Shown in pieces: positions 48,501 to 56,524 of a stretch of DNA of 64,000 nt. The position numbers and the translations under genes were made by a program. The stretch spans positions 169,001-233,000 of the forward strand of contig JAQJDB010000005.1 in NCBI GenBank assembly GCA_032139905.1. The letters run 5' to 3'. Below the pieces are notes generated by a model that had not been told where the DNA came from, ran no database searches, and saw nothing but the letters and a program-made list of their open reading frames with translations. This stretch comes from Nitrospira sp. MA-1. Its GTDB lineage: Bacteria > Nitrospirota > Nitrospiria > Nitrospirales > UBA8639. Numbering within the stretch: the stretch's first letter is position 1; every line of letters begins with the position of its first letter.

Positions 48501-51279
48501 CTTGCGTGCCGATCTTTCCGGCAATCCACCATTTCCTGATTTCCTCGATCAGGTTCGAGCGACGGTTCTTGGCGCCCAGGCGAACCAGGAGATTCCATTC
48601 GAGCGATTGGTCGATGAGTTGAAGGTGGGTAGAGACTTAGGTCATACGCCGATCTTTCAGGTGATGTTCGTCCTGGCGGATCGTCCATCGGATGTCCGTG
48701 CGTTGGGAGGCCTGGAAGCGTGCAGGATGAGTGTGAATACACAAACATCCGTGTTCGACCTGACGTTGGAGATGGCAGAAAAGGCCAACGGGAATCTGGG
48801 GGGAGTATTCGAATACAGTACGGATCTGTTTACGAGCCGGACAATCGTTCGTATGGCCGAACATTTTCAGGCCTTGTTGGCTCAAGTCGTCGCATGTCCG
48901 GAGTCCCGCGTGGATGATTGGCCAATGGTGACGGCGAACGAGCGCGCGTATGTCCTCGTAAACTGCAATGAGACGACAACGCCTTATCCTGATGAGTCTT
49001 GTCTACATCAATTGCTTGAGGCTCGGGTCGCTGAAAGTCCGGATGCCGTGGCGCTGCTGTGCGAGGGGCGTTCGTATGCCTATGACTTCATAAACAGCAG
49101 AGCGAATCAACTCGCCCGGTATTTACGGGCTCAAGGAATCGGTCCGGAGATTCCCGTGGCCCTGTGCGTGGATCGGTCTCTCGAAATGGTGGTTGGTCTC
49201 CTGGGCATCCTCAAGGCCGGCGCGGCCTATGTGCCCATGGATCCGACCTATCCCAAAGAGCGGCAGTCGATCATTCTCAAAGATGTCCACCCCCGGCTGC
49301 TCTTAACGCAAGGGAAATTTTCCGGAGAGCTGCCGGATCAAGCGGTACCGGTCTTTGCACTCGATAGTGATTGGCCCGTGGTGGCCGGGTTTCCGGACAC
49401 CAATTTGCCGAATCTCACGAGCCCCGACAATCTGGCTTACATTCTCTATACCTCCGGGACTACCGGCCGGCCAAAGGGAACCGGCATTTCCCATCGAGCA
49501 CTGGTAAATCACGCGACCGCGATGGTGAGGCAATACGGTCTTGCTTCGACGGATCGTGTCCTTCAGTTTGCATCCGTCAGCTTTGATGTGGCTGCCGAAG
49601 AATGTTTCCCGACATGGATTGCGGGGGCAACGGTGGTGTTGCGCCCCAATGAGCCGGTTCCTGCCTGTACCGATTTCCACACATTTCTTTGCGAGCAGGG
49701 CCTGACTGTCCTGAATCTTCCGACGCCCTATTGGGCGGGGTGGGTCGAAGAGATGGAGCGAATCAGCCTGCCGGTTCCACCGTTGATCAGACTGGTCATC
49801 GTGGGGAGCGAAAAGGCCTTGCCTGCCTCTCTGGTCCGCTGGCGACGCGTCGTTGGAGATCGTGTTGTCTGGTGCAACTCGTATGGCCCCACGGAAACCA
49901 CGGTCACCGCCAGCAGTTATGTGCCAGGACCGGAGGTGGATTGGACAACCATGCCCAACGTACCGATCGGACAACCAATTGCGAATGTCGAGTTGTATGT
50001 TCTTGACTCGAATATGCAGCCCGTTCCGCTCGGTGTGCCGGGCGATCTGTACATCGGAGGACTGGGGCTGGCTCGTGGATACCACCAGATGCCGGCCCTC
50101 ACTGCTGAAAAATTCATTCCGCATCCATACAGCCGTGGGGCAGGGGAACGGTTGTACCGAACCGGTGATCGTGTCCGTCGGCGGCCGGACGGGCAGGTGG
50201 AATTTCTGGGACGACGGGATGAACAGGTAAAGATCCGAGGATTCCGGATCGAGCTTCCTGACATTGAGTTCCATGCGCGCCAATGTCCCCAGGTAAAGGA
50301 GGTCAGAGTGTTTTTGGAATCCGGTGGGGTTCCCGGATGGCCGGCACTCATCGGCGGCCTCAGTGAGATCGAACAAGACCGGAGGCTGCAGGAAGTTGAG
50401 TGTTTGACTGCAGTGGAAGCGCAGTGGGTGTATGACGTGGAATCGAATGCTGAGGAACGGAGGAAGACTGTGATTCAACGAAAGCCGGAGTTTGATGTGT
50501 TCCTGAAAATCAATAACGGAGAGTTCTTAACGCCACCGCGTGAAAATCAGCGCAACTGGCTTATGCGCCGGGCCCTTGACGAATTTTCTGATGATCTCGT
50601 CGCCCTCGACGCAATTTCTAAGCGGTTTGTTTCCGGGTCAGACCGGGTCAGCATCGATCAGAGCTGGACGGGAAGTCGGGCCGAATATACGCCTTCTGAA
50701 CTGATCATCGAAGGGCAACAAGTCATGCAGGATTGGGAAGCGCCCTTGATGAAGGCGATGGCCGACATTGCCACGGAATCCCGTGGCGATGTGCTTGAGG
50801 TCGGATTCGGAATGGGTATTTCAGCGACGTACATTCAGGCCGGTCAACCTCGTTCGCACACCATCATTGAGTGCAACCGTGATGTGATGAATGTGTTTTC
50901 GGACTGGACCGGGCGATACCCGGGTCGGGATATTCGTCTCGTTCAAGGACAGTGGCAGGAAGTCGTTGGGACATTGTCTGACTTTGACGCCGTATTTTTT
51001 GATACCTATCCGGCGAGTGAAGCAGAGTTTGAAGAGACGGTGATCAATAGCATCAACTTTGCCGAAGCCTTTATACCTTCGGCTGCAAAATTATTGCGGC
51101 CGGGTGGCGTATTTACCTATTACACGAACGAGATTGATTCCTTCAGCCGACGGCATCAACGATTCCTCTTCCAGCATTTTAGTTCATTCACCCTCAGCAT
51201 CGTCCGATCGCTGCTTCCGCCGGAGGATTGTCATTATTGGTGGGCAGATTCGATGGCTGTCGTCAAGGCGGTGAAGTGA
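45556..51279 (+). CDS. NRPS: fatty acyl-AMP ligase - ACP - condensation - adenylation (N-terminal part) - guanidino-type N-methyltransferase
   Basis: This 1907-residue megasynthase starts peptide assembly with a fatty acid. Domains: FAAL at about 1-585 (YTSGSTGLPKG at 172; WLPLYHDMGLIGNVLQPLY; SSGKVQR); ACP at 590-665 with phosphopantetheine site S629 (GGDSLRG); condensation at 690-1120 with H821-H822-IVADG; adenylation from about 1150 (YTSGTTGRPKG at 1298, NSYGPTETT about 1440, A8 VKIRGFRIE about 1560). Instead of A9/A10, a methyltransferase follows at 1690-1907 (LEVGFGMGIS, HTIIECN, FDTYP, LLRPGGVFTYY). It resembles guanidinoacetate N-methyltransferase (GAMT), with E1728 and D1816 at the guanidino-binding positions. 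The rest of the adenylation domain is in the next gene, one base after the stop. No strong ribosome-binding site precedes the ATG. The product is an N-acylated residue, perhaps methylated on a guanidino group. Confidence 0.93.
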   Translation: MNVEHETIVDLLRMWASRIPQQQAYIFLVDGETDAVHVTYEELDRRAQAIATRLKSLGVTGERALLLYPPGLDFIIAFFACLYAGVIAVPAYPPQRKRTLPRLQAILTDAQPKLALTTTQVHASVERFCNQDSGLDNLKNLQWLSTDVLTPDTETVWCMPDINGRTLAFLQYTSGSTGLPKGVMVSHGNLLDNERVIKQAFGHTEQTVVLGWLPLYHDMGLIGNVLQPLYLGAPCVLMSPLHFLQKPLRWLSAISRYRATTSGGPNFAYDLCVRQTTPEQRASLDLSCWTVAFNGAEPIHPSTLDRFTDAFSGSGFRREALYPCYGLAEATLFVSGGERTKPPVLRRINKNELQEHRILDRTESDAEMQQLVGCGYSRFEQEIRIVDPESLRICLVGRVGEVWVKGPSIARGYWNRPEDTSRTFGGYTSDTSEGPFLRTGDLGFVKEGELFITGRLKDLIIIRGRNYYPHDVELTAQQSHESLRPEGGAAFSITLQEEESLVVVHEVDSRPASFNAQMVIAAIRQAITEHHEVQVAAVVLIKAGTLPKTSSGKVQRNLCRLKFLAQGFNVIGQSALPTSPFETEYERGEQADRGQGNELEATVIGIWSKVLQQPRIHLQDNFFAMGGDSLRGMQMLARLQEICRVDVPLDALFDYPTAAEFAAHIGTLTPSVESTSGTSIHHTSREGASPLSFAQERFWFLEQLSPGTPFNNIPIALRLKGSLDIEVLRRSLDEIVSRHEILRATFVLRNGQPAQIIAPRLELPLLIEDLQRVSESSREEQLQSLLGDEARRPFDLIKDPLLRFRLFRVSEADHVLSLTIHHIVADGWSMGIFSRELAALYQAFLQGGGSPLPALPVQYLHTVIQQRESVREQIFQRQVTYWQQRLDHAPHTLNLPFDFPRPEVQGYRGARYEWTLDGSLVQQLQAVGYRYRTTLFMTLLATFNILLSRYSGQSDLCVGTPVANRNRIECESLIGCFVNSVALRADLSGNPPFPDFLDQVRATVLGAQANQEIPFERLVDELKVGRDLGHTPIFQVMFVLADRPSDVRALGGLEACRMSVNTQTSVFDLTLEMAEKANGNLGGVFEYSTDLFTSRTIVRMAEHFQALLAQVVACPESRVDDWPMVTANERAYVLVNCNETTTPYPDESCLHQLLEARVAESPDAVALLCEGRSYAYDFINSRANQLARYLRAQGIGPEIPVALCVDRSLEMVVGLLGILKAGAAYVPMDPTYPKERQSIILKDVHPRLLLTQGKFSGELPDQAVPVFALDSDWPVVAGFPDTNLPNLTSPDNLAYILYTSGTTGRPKGTGISHRALVNHATAMVRQYGLASTDRVLQFASVSFDVAAEECFPTWIAGATVVLRPNEPVPACTDFHTFLCEQGLTVLNLPTPYWAGWVEEMERISLPVPPLIRLVIVGSEKALPASLVRWRRVVGDRVVWCNSYGPTETTVTASSYVPGPEVDWTTMPNVPIGQPIANVELYVLDSNMQPVPLGVPGDLYIGGLGLARGYHQMPALTAEKFIPHPYSRGAGERLYRTGDRVRRRPDGQVEFLGRRDEQVKIRGFRIELPDIEFHARQCPQVKEVRVFLESGGVPGWPALIGGLSEIEQDRRLQEVECLTAVEAQWVYDVESNAEERRKTVIQRKPEFDVFLKINNGEFLTPPRENQRNWLMRRALDEFSDDLVALDAISKRFVSGSDRVSIDQSWTGSRAEYTPSELIIEGQQVMQDWEAPLMKAMADIATESRGDVLEVGFGMGISATYIQAGQPRSHTIIECNRDVMNVFSDWTGRYPGRDIRLVQGQWQEVVGTLSDFDAVFFDTYPASEAEFEETVINSINFAEAFIPSAAKLLRPGGVFTYYTNEIDSFSRRHQRFLFQHFSSFTLSIVRSLLPPEDCHYWWADSMAVVKAVK

Positions 51280-51280
51280 T

Positions 51281-51937
51281 ATGGAGGATGCTGTTCAACG
51301 GATCAATCGCCTGACCGAACCGCAGCGAAAACTTCTTCGCTTCAGATTGGGGGGCATGCGGTACGAACGGGAAGGGGAATCTCGACTGGTGGGGTATGTC
51401 GTGCCTTGTGTCCAAGATGCGACGACTGTTCAGGATCTCCGCGGATTTTTGGCAGAACGTCTCCCGGATTATATGGTGCCAAGAACCTGGATTGTTCTCG
51501 ACGCTTTCCCTCTGACATCCCGCGGAAAGGTAGATCGCAAGGCGTTACAGGATATGGCTCGGTCGGCACCGGATGCGGTGTCTCATCAGCAGGGCGCGCC
51601 TCGAAACGACTGCGAGCGAAATATCGCAGCGATTTGGAAAGAAGCGCTGGGTCTGCACGCCGTCGGACTGCACGACAATTTTTTTGATCTGGGCGGGCAC
51701 TCCCTTCTGTTGCCGAAGGTCCTCACTCAGATACGAGCCTTGACCAAGCGCCAGGTGGCGATGGTCGATCTGTTTCGTTATCCGACGGTACAGGCATTGG
51801 CCGCATTTGTCTCGGCGGATGGGGCGCCAATTGTGGAAGCAGGGGCAACGCAACAGGTTCGTGATAAGCGAGAAGCGGGAGTGAGGCGGATGAAGCAGCA
51901 ACGACGACAGAGACAAGAAGCGGTGAGGGGCGAATGA
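51281..51937 (+). CDS. NRPS fragment: C-terminal adenylation subdomain plus peptidyl carrier protein
   Basis: This 218-residue protein completes the adenylation domain begun in the previous gene. Residues 1-30 form a short amphipathic leader (RINRLTEPQRKLLRFRL) like module-start linkers. Then come RLVGYVVP and A9 (LPDYMVPRTWIVLDAFPLT). A10 is RGKVDRKAL with catalytic lysine K83. A carrier domain follows with S141 (DLGGHSLLL). A basic, glutamine-rich tail (residues 195-218) may dock to the PKS. It starts at TGATATG, one base after the upstream stop, which suits reinitiation. Its own stop overlaps the PKS ATG (ATGA). The break lies between methyltransferase and A9, so the two proteins must associate to activate the amino acid. 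Confidence 0.92.
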   Translation: MEDAVQRINRLTEPQRKLLRFRLGGMRYEREGESRLVGYVVPCVQDATTVQDLRGFLAERLPDYMVPRTWIVLDAFPLTSRGKVDRKALQDMARSAPDAVSHQQGAPRNDCERNIAAIWKEALGLHAVGLHDNFFDLGGHSLLLPKVLTQIRALTKRQVAMVDLFRYPTVQALAAFVSADGAPIVEAGATQQVRDKREAGVRRMKQQRRQRQEAVRGE

Positions 51938-54900
51938 CGGACGCCGTGGAGCTATCCAATGAGGACCCAGTCGCTGAGGGCTTGGAAGTAGCCATCGTCG
52001 GGATGGCCGGCCGATTTCCAGGTGCGAACAATCTTGATGAGTTTTGGCGCAATCTTCATGGTGGCGTCGAGTCTGTCTCCACGCTGAGTCGTGAAGAGCT
52101 ACTGGAGTCTGGAGTGGAGGCAAAGGTTTTGGATCGGACGAACTATGTCCGGGCTCGCGCGGTATTAGATGAGGTCGATCTCTTCGATGCCAAATTTTTC
52201 AATATGACACCTAAAGAAGCCGAGATCATGGACCCTCAGCAGCGACTGTTCCTTGAATGTGCATGGGAAACACTGGAACGCGGTGGATATGACCCGGAGC
52301 AATATCAAGGATTGATCGGCGTTTACGCAGGATCGAGCACCAGCGGTTATCTCTTTAATTTATTCCCTCGCCGGATACTCTTACAGTCGGCCGCTGACAT
52401 GGCGGCGATGCTCGGCGTGGAAAAGGATTCACTCTCGACGCGTGTGTCCTACAAATTGAATCTGGAAGGGCCCAGTTTAGCGGTGCAAACGGCCTGTTCG
52501 ACGTCCCTGGTTGCGGTTCATCTTGCCTGCCAAGCCCTGCTGAGTGGTGAATGTGATATGGCCCTGGCAGGCGGTGTCTCTATCAGTGTCCCGCAGAAAG
52601 TGGGCTATCTCTATCAGGAGGGCGGCATCGTCTCTCCGGATGGTCATTGCCGGACCTTCGATGCTGATGCCGAAGGCACTGTCGGCGGGAGTGGCGTGGG
52701 CCTGGTGTTGCTCAAGCGGTTGCAGGAGGCGGAAGCGGATGGCGATCATATTTTTGCGGTGATCAAGGGTTCGGCGATTAATAACGATGGGGCCGCCAAA
52801 GTCGGTTACACAGCCCCTCGTATCGAGGGCCAGGCTAAAGTGATTAGAGCGGCGCACCTGGCATCCGGCGTGACGGCTGACTCCATCTCGTATGTCGAGG
52901 CTCATGGAACAGGGACCCCAATGGGGGACCCGATCGAAGTAGAGGCGCTGACCCAGGCCTTTCGAGCTTCGACGGTTCGTACCGGATTCTGTGCCCTCGG
53001 TTCAGTCAAAACCAATATCGGCCATTTGGATGCTGCGGCCGGCATCGCCGGTTTGATCAAGACGGTACTGGCCCTCTCCCATAGGCAGATTCCCGCAAGC
53101 TTGCATTACGTTCGCCCCAATCCCGCCATCGATTTTTCCGCTACACCGTTTTATGTGAACAGGACCTTGTCGGAGTGGGGGCGTGGCGAGTCACCGCGCC
53201 GCGCGGCCGTCAGTTCGTTCGGGCTTGGAGGCACGAATGCGCATGTGGTTCTGGAGGAGGCACCGTCACCTCAGAGCGCATCTGAAGTGGGTGAGGAAGG
53301 CCGTTGTCAGTTACTTCTGTTGTCGGCCCGGTCGGAAGCGGCCTTGAACGAAACGACAACTCGTCTTGCGACGCATCTCCATGCACATCCGGACCTCTGC
53401 CTTGCCGACGTGGCCCATACTCTTCAATCAGGTCGGAAAGCCTTTCCGTATCGTCGTTGGCTGATGGCCAGGAATACTGAGGAAGCCGTGCGGCTGTTGG
53501 GTCGCCCCATAGTTAGGGGAGGAACCGCCGGCCCTGTGGAAGGAGAACATCGGGTTGCCTTCATGTTTTCCGGACAGGGTTCCCAGTATCCACATATGGG
53601 GCATTCTCTTTATCAGCAACAGTCTCTGTTCCGCGAGCATGTGGATCGGTGCGCGTCGATGTTAAATCGGCGGCTCGATCGGGACATTCGGACAGTACTG
53701 TTTCCTGCCTCTGGTGCAGAAAAGGATCTGATTCATCAGACCAGCCTGACCCAGCCGGCACTGTTCGTGTTCGAGTATGCCCTTGCGCAACTCTGGAAGG
53801 CATGGGGAATTCACCCACATGCCATGATCGGGCACAGCATCGGGGAATATGTCGCGGCCTGCCTATCCGGGGTATTTTCAGTTGAAGACGCGTTGGCGAT
53901 CGTCGCGATGCGCGGGAGATTGATGCAGGAGCTTCCACCCGGAAGCATGCTGGCCGTTCCGCTCACCGAGCTGGAGTTAACACCGTATCTGGGCGGCAAT
54001 CTGGATCTCGCTGCAGTCAATGCTCCTGGACAGTGTGTGGTCTCCGGAGCTGATGACCGGATCGATGCATTGGACCGTACGTTGGCAGCTCAGAGCATTC
54101 GAGGTCGGCGCCTCAAGACCTCGCATGCGTTTCATTCATCCATGATGGATCCGATTCTGAAGCGCTTTGAATCCTTTCTTGCCGGAATAGAAATGCAAGC
54201 CCCCCAAGCTCCCTGGGTATCGAATGTGAGTGGTACTTGGATTCGATCCGAAGAAGCGTTGGATCCCGCTTACTGGTCCCGTCATTTGCGCTCAACGGTG
54301 CGCTTCTCCGATGGGGTTCGAACATTGTTGGAAGAACCGGCGCCGGTATTTTTGGAGATCGGTCCCGGTCGCACGTTGCAAAATCTGGCCAGGAGGCATC
54401 CCGTTCCGGTTGGCTCATTTGTGCTGGCCTCACTTGATGGCCTCGATCAAAAGGCGGCCGGTCAGGACGAAATGCCTGTCATCCTGGCGACGCTTGGTTC
54501 TCTTTGGGGGGCTGGGGTTCGAGTGCATTGGAGCGGTCTGCAGAGCGGGCATCGGCCACGACGAGTTGTTCTGCCGACCTATCCTTTTGAGCGGCAGCGT
54601 TACTGGGTGGAACCTGGTCGGAGTGAACCTGTCCAGGTTCCTGCGTCCGGTAAAAGGCAGGCCGATCTCTCGAAATGGTTTTATCAACCCTCGTGGAAAC
54701 GGTCAGTACTCGTGGCGAAGGGTAAACAACGTCCGGACGAAACGTGGCTGGTTTTTCTCGATGAACGGTCGAGCGGCGCGGGACCTGTCAGAGAGCTGGA
54801 ACGACAGGGCCGGTCGGTGGTCACCGTGTTGGCCGGCAGGGGATTTAAACGGTGTGTCGATGGGACCTATCGAGTAAGACCAGATTCCCGTGAGGATCAT

Positions 54901-56484
54901 GAGTTGTTGCTTCGAGAATTGACCAGCCGGAATCACCTTCCATCCTGTCTCCTGCATGCCTGGACCATCGGGGATGAATTGCAAGAAACAACTGCTACCG
55001 GGCGACTCCAGGTGACACAAGAAAGAGGATTTCTCCATTTGCTCATTCTTGCGCAAATTTTCGGATGCCGGCGCACGGCTCGACTCTCGATCCTCGTCCT
55101 TTCTCAAGGGTTGCATGATGTCACGGGCCAGGAATCATTACGTCCTGAACAGGCCACCGTGCTGGGAGCCTGTCGTGTCATTCCACAAGAGTATCCGGGC
55201 GTGACATGCGGTGTGATCGACCTGGAACAAGTTGCTACGGAGACGCCATTTTTCGATGAAATTTGTGAACGGCTCATCGAGGAAGTCTCCAATCTTGATG
55301 CTGAGACGGTCGTGGCCTACCGAGGTGGACATCGATGGGTACAGACGTTTGAGCCACTCATCCTTGCAGAAAGCGATACAGATACTTCTCTGCTGTGGGA
55401 GGAAGGGGTGTATCTCATTACGGGCGGTTTGGGCGGGGTGGGACTCTGCCTTGCCGAGTATCTCATTCGTACGGTGCATGCGCGGGTGATTTTGACGAGT
55501 CGGACCCTCCCGACTCCTGAGCAGCGTGAGCGTGTGGCCGGCCTGGCGCAATCGGGCGATCGCGTTCTGGTTCTTCAGGCCGATGTCGCTGATCCTGTGC
55601 AAATGCAGGGAGTGATTGATGAAGCCCTTCGACAGTTCGGCCGAATTCATGGGGTGTTTCATGCAGCGGGAATCGCCGGCGGCGGACTTCTGGAGCTGAA
55701 AAACCCGGAATCCGTATGGAATGAATTTCGTCCAAAGGTTTCCGGAGCCTTGGTGCTGGAAGAGGCGTTTCGCGATAGGCAACTTGATTTTGTGATGTTC
55801 TGTTCGTCCCTGACGGCTGTGGTTGGAGGGGTGGGCCAGGCGGCCTATTGCGCGGCCAACGCCTTTCTGGATGCCATGGCACATGCCAGCACGAAAAAAG
55901 GAACACGCGTCATCTCTGTGAATTTCGATCGATGGAAACAGGTCGGTATGTCGGTTGCAGCGGAAGAGTGGCTCAAGACCTTGCAGGTCCCTGAAGAGGA
56001 TTTGGATGGCATGACTCCGCAGGAAGGTCAGGACGTGGTCCACCGAATTCTTTGCGGGCCGAACCTCCCGCAGGTTGCCGTGTCCATCCGTGATCTGCCG
56101 ACAGTGGTCGCTTCCGTTACGCGGATTTCGTTGACGCCATCACAGATGAGGCAGGCAACGACTCCGTCTGTCATCGGAGGCGCCACGGAGTCCTTGGAAC
56201 AAGAGGTGGCAGACTTGTGGCAACAGATTCTGGGCACCGGACGTGTGGGGCTTGAGGATGATTTTTTCCGGGTGGGGGGCGAATCCTTGAGCGCCCTTCA
56301 GCTGTTGAATCGTGTTCAAGAGCTTTTTGGTATCGAGCTGTCGCTCCGCGAATTCTTTGATGCACCGACGGTTTCGGGATTGGTCAAGCAAATTCGCGCG
56401 GCGCGAGCCACCGGAGCACAGCAAGAGCCGAAAATTGTTCCCATTCCTCGTCAAGCCCGACGATTGCGGGGGGCTTCGGTATGA
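51934..56484 (+). CDS. Type I polyketide synthase module KS-AT-KR-ACP
   Basis: This 1516-residue module extends the acyl-aminoacyl chain by one ketide unit and reduces it to a hydroxyl. The ketosynthase (about 15-450) has the triad C188 (TACSTS), H324 (EAHGTGT) and H364 (NIGHLDAAAG). The acyltransferase (about 540-860) has S635 (GHSIGE) and HAFHS at 731, which favours malonyl-CoA. The ketoreductase (about 1155-1400) has TGGLGGVG at 1163-1170 and catalytic Y1305 (YCAANAF). The ACP has S1451 (GGESLSA). There is no dehydratase, enoyl reductase or thioesterase. It overlaps the preceding gene by four bases. It should give a beta-hydroxy acid (statine-like if joined to the amino acid) for the following modules, which lie outside the window. 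Confidence 0.95.
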   Translation: MTDAVELSNEDPVAEGLEVAIVGMAGRFPGANNLDEFWRNLHGGVESVSTLSREELLESGVEAKVLDRTNYVRARAVLDEVDLFDAKFFNMTPKEAEIMDPQQRLFLECAWETLERGGYDPEQYQGLIGVYAGSSTSGYLFNLFPRRILLQSAADMAAMLGVEKDSLSTRVSYKLNLEGPSLAVQTACSTSLVAVHLACQALLSGECDMALAGGVSISVPQKVGYLYQEGGIVSPDGHCRTFDADAEGTVGGSGVGLVLLKRLQEAEADGDHIFAVIKGSAINNDGAAKVGYTAPRIEGQAKVIRAAHLASGVTADSISYVEAHGTGTPMGDPIEVEALTQAFRASTVRTGFCALGSVKTNIGHLDAAAGIAGLIKTVLALSHRQIPASLHYVRPNPAIDFSATPFYVNRTLSEWGRGESPRRAAVSSFGLGGTNAHVVLEEAPSPQSASEVGEEGRCQLLLLSARSEAALNETTTRLATHLHAHPDLCLADVAHTLQSGRKAFPYRRWLMARNTEEAVRLLGRPIVRGGTAGPVEGEHRVAFMFSGQGSQYPHMGHSLYQQQSLFREHVDRCASMLNRRLDRDIRTVLFPASGAEKDLIHQTSLTQPALFVFEYALAQLWKAWGIHPHAMIGHSIGEYVAACLSGVFSVEDALAIVAMRGRLMQELPPGSMLAVPLTELELTPYLGGNLDLAAVNAPGQCVVSGADDRIDALDRTLAAQSIRGRRLKTSHAFHSSMMDPILKRFESFLAGIEMQAPQAPWVSNVSGTWIRSEEALDPAYWSRHLRSTVRFSDGVRTLLEEPAPVFLEIGPGRTLQNLARRHPVPVGSFVLASLDGLDQKAAGQDEMPVILATLGSLWGAGVRVHWSGLQSGHRPRRVVLPTYPFERQRYWVEPGRSEPVQVPASGKRQADLSKWFYQPSWKRSVLVAKGKQRPDETWLVFLDERSSGAGPVRELERQGRSVVTVLAGRGFKRCVDGTYRVRPDSREDHELLLRELTSRNHLPSCLLHAWTIGDELQETTATGRLQVTQERGFLHLLILAQIFGCRRTARLSILVLSQGLHDVTGQESLRPEQATVLGACRVIPQEYPGVTCGVIDLEQVATETPFFDEICERLIEEVSNLDAETVVAYRGGHRWVQTFEPLILAESDTDTSLLWEEGVYLITGGLGGVGLCLAEYLIRTVHARVILTSRTLPTPEQRERVAGLAQSGDRVLVLQADVADPVQMQGVIDEALRQFGRIHGVFHAAGIAGGGLLELKNPESVWNEFRPKVSGALVLEEAFRDRQLDFVMFCSSLTAVVGGVGQAAYCAANAFLDAMAHASTKKGTRVISVNFDRWKQVGMSVAAEEWLKTLQVPEEDLDGMTPQEGQDVVHRILCGPNLPQVAVSIRDLPTVVASVTRISLTPSQMRQATTPSVIGGATESLEQEVADLWQQILGTGRVGLEDDFFRVGGESLSALQLLNRVQELFGIELSLREFFDAPTVSGLVKQIRAARATGAQQEPKIVPIPRQARRLRGASV

Positions 56485-56524
56485 GATCGACTGCGGTGTG
56501 GCAGCCGCGAAGGAACGAATTCAG

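Noticed and set aside
49303-50478. 391-codon open frame on the minus strand inside the NRPS gene
   Set aside because: It is antisense to a clear adenylation domain, has no family features or ribosome-binding site, and reflects codon bias of the real gene.
55138-56043. 301-codon minus-strand frame inside the PKS gene
   Set aside because: It is a shadow of the ketoreductase region; low complexity and no recognisable domain.
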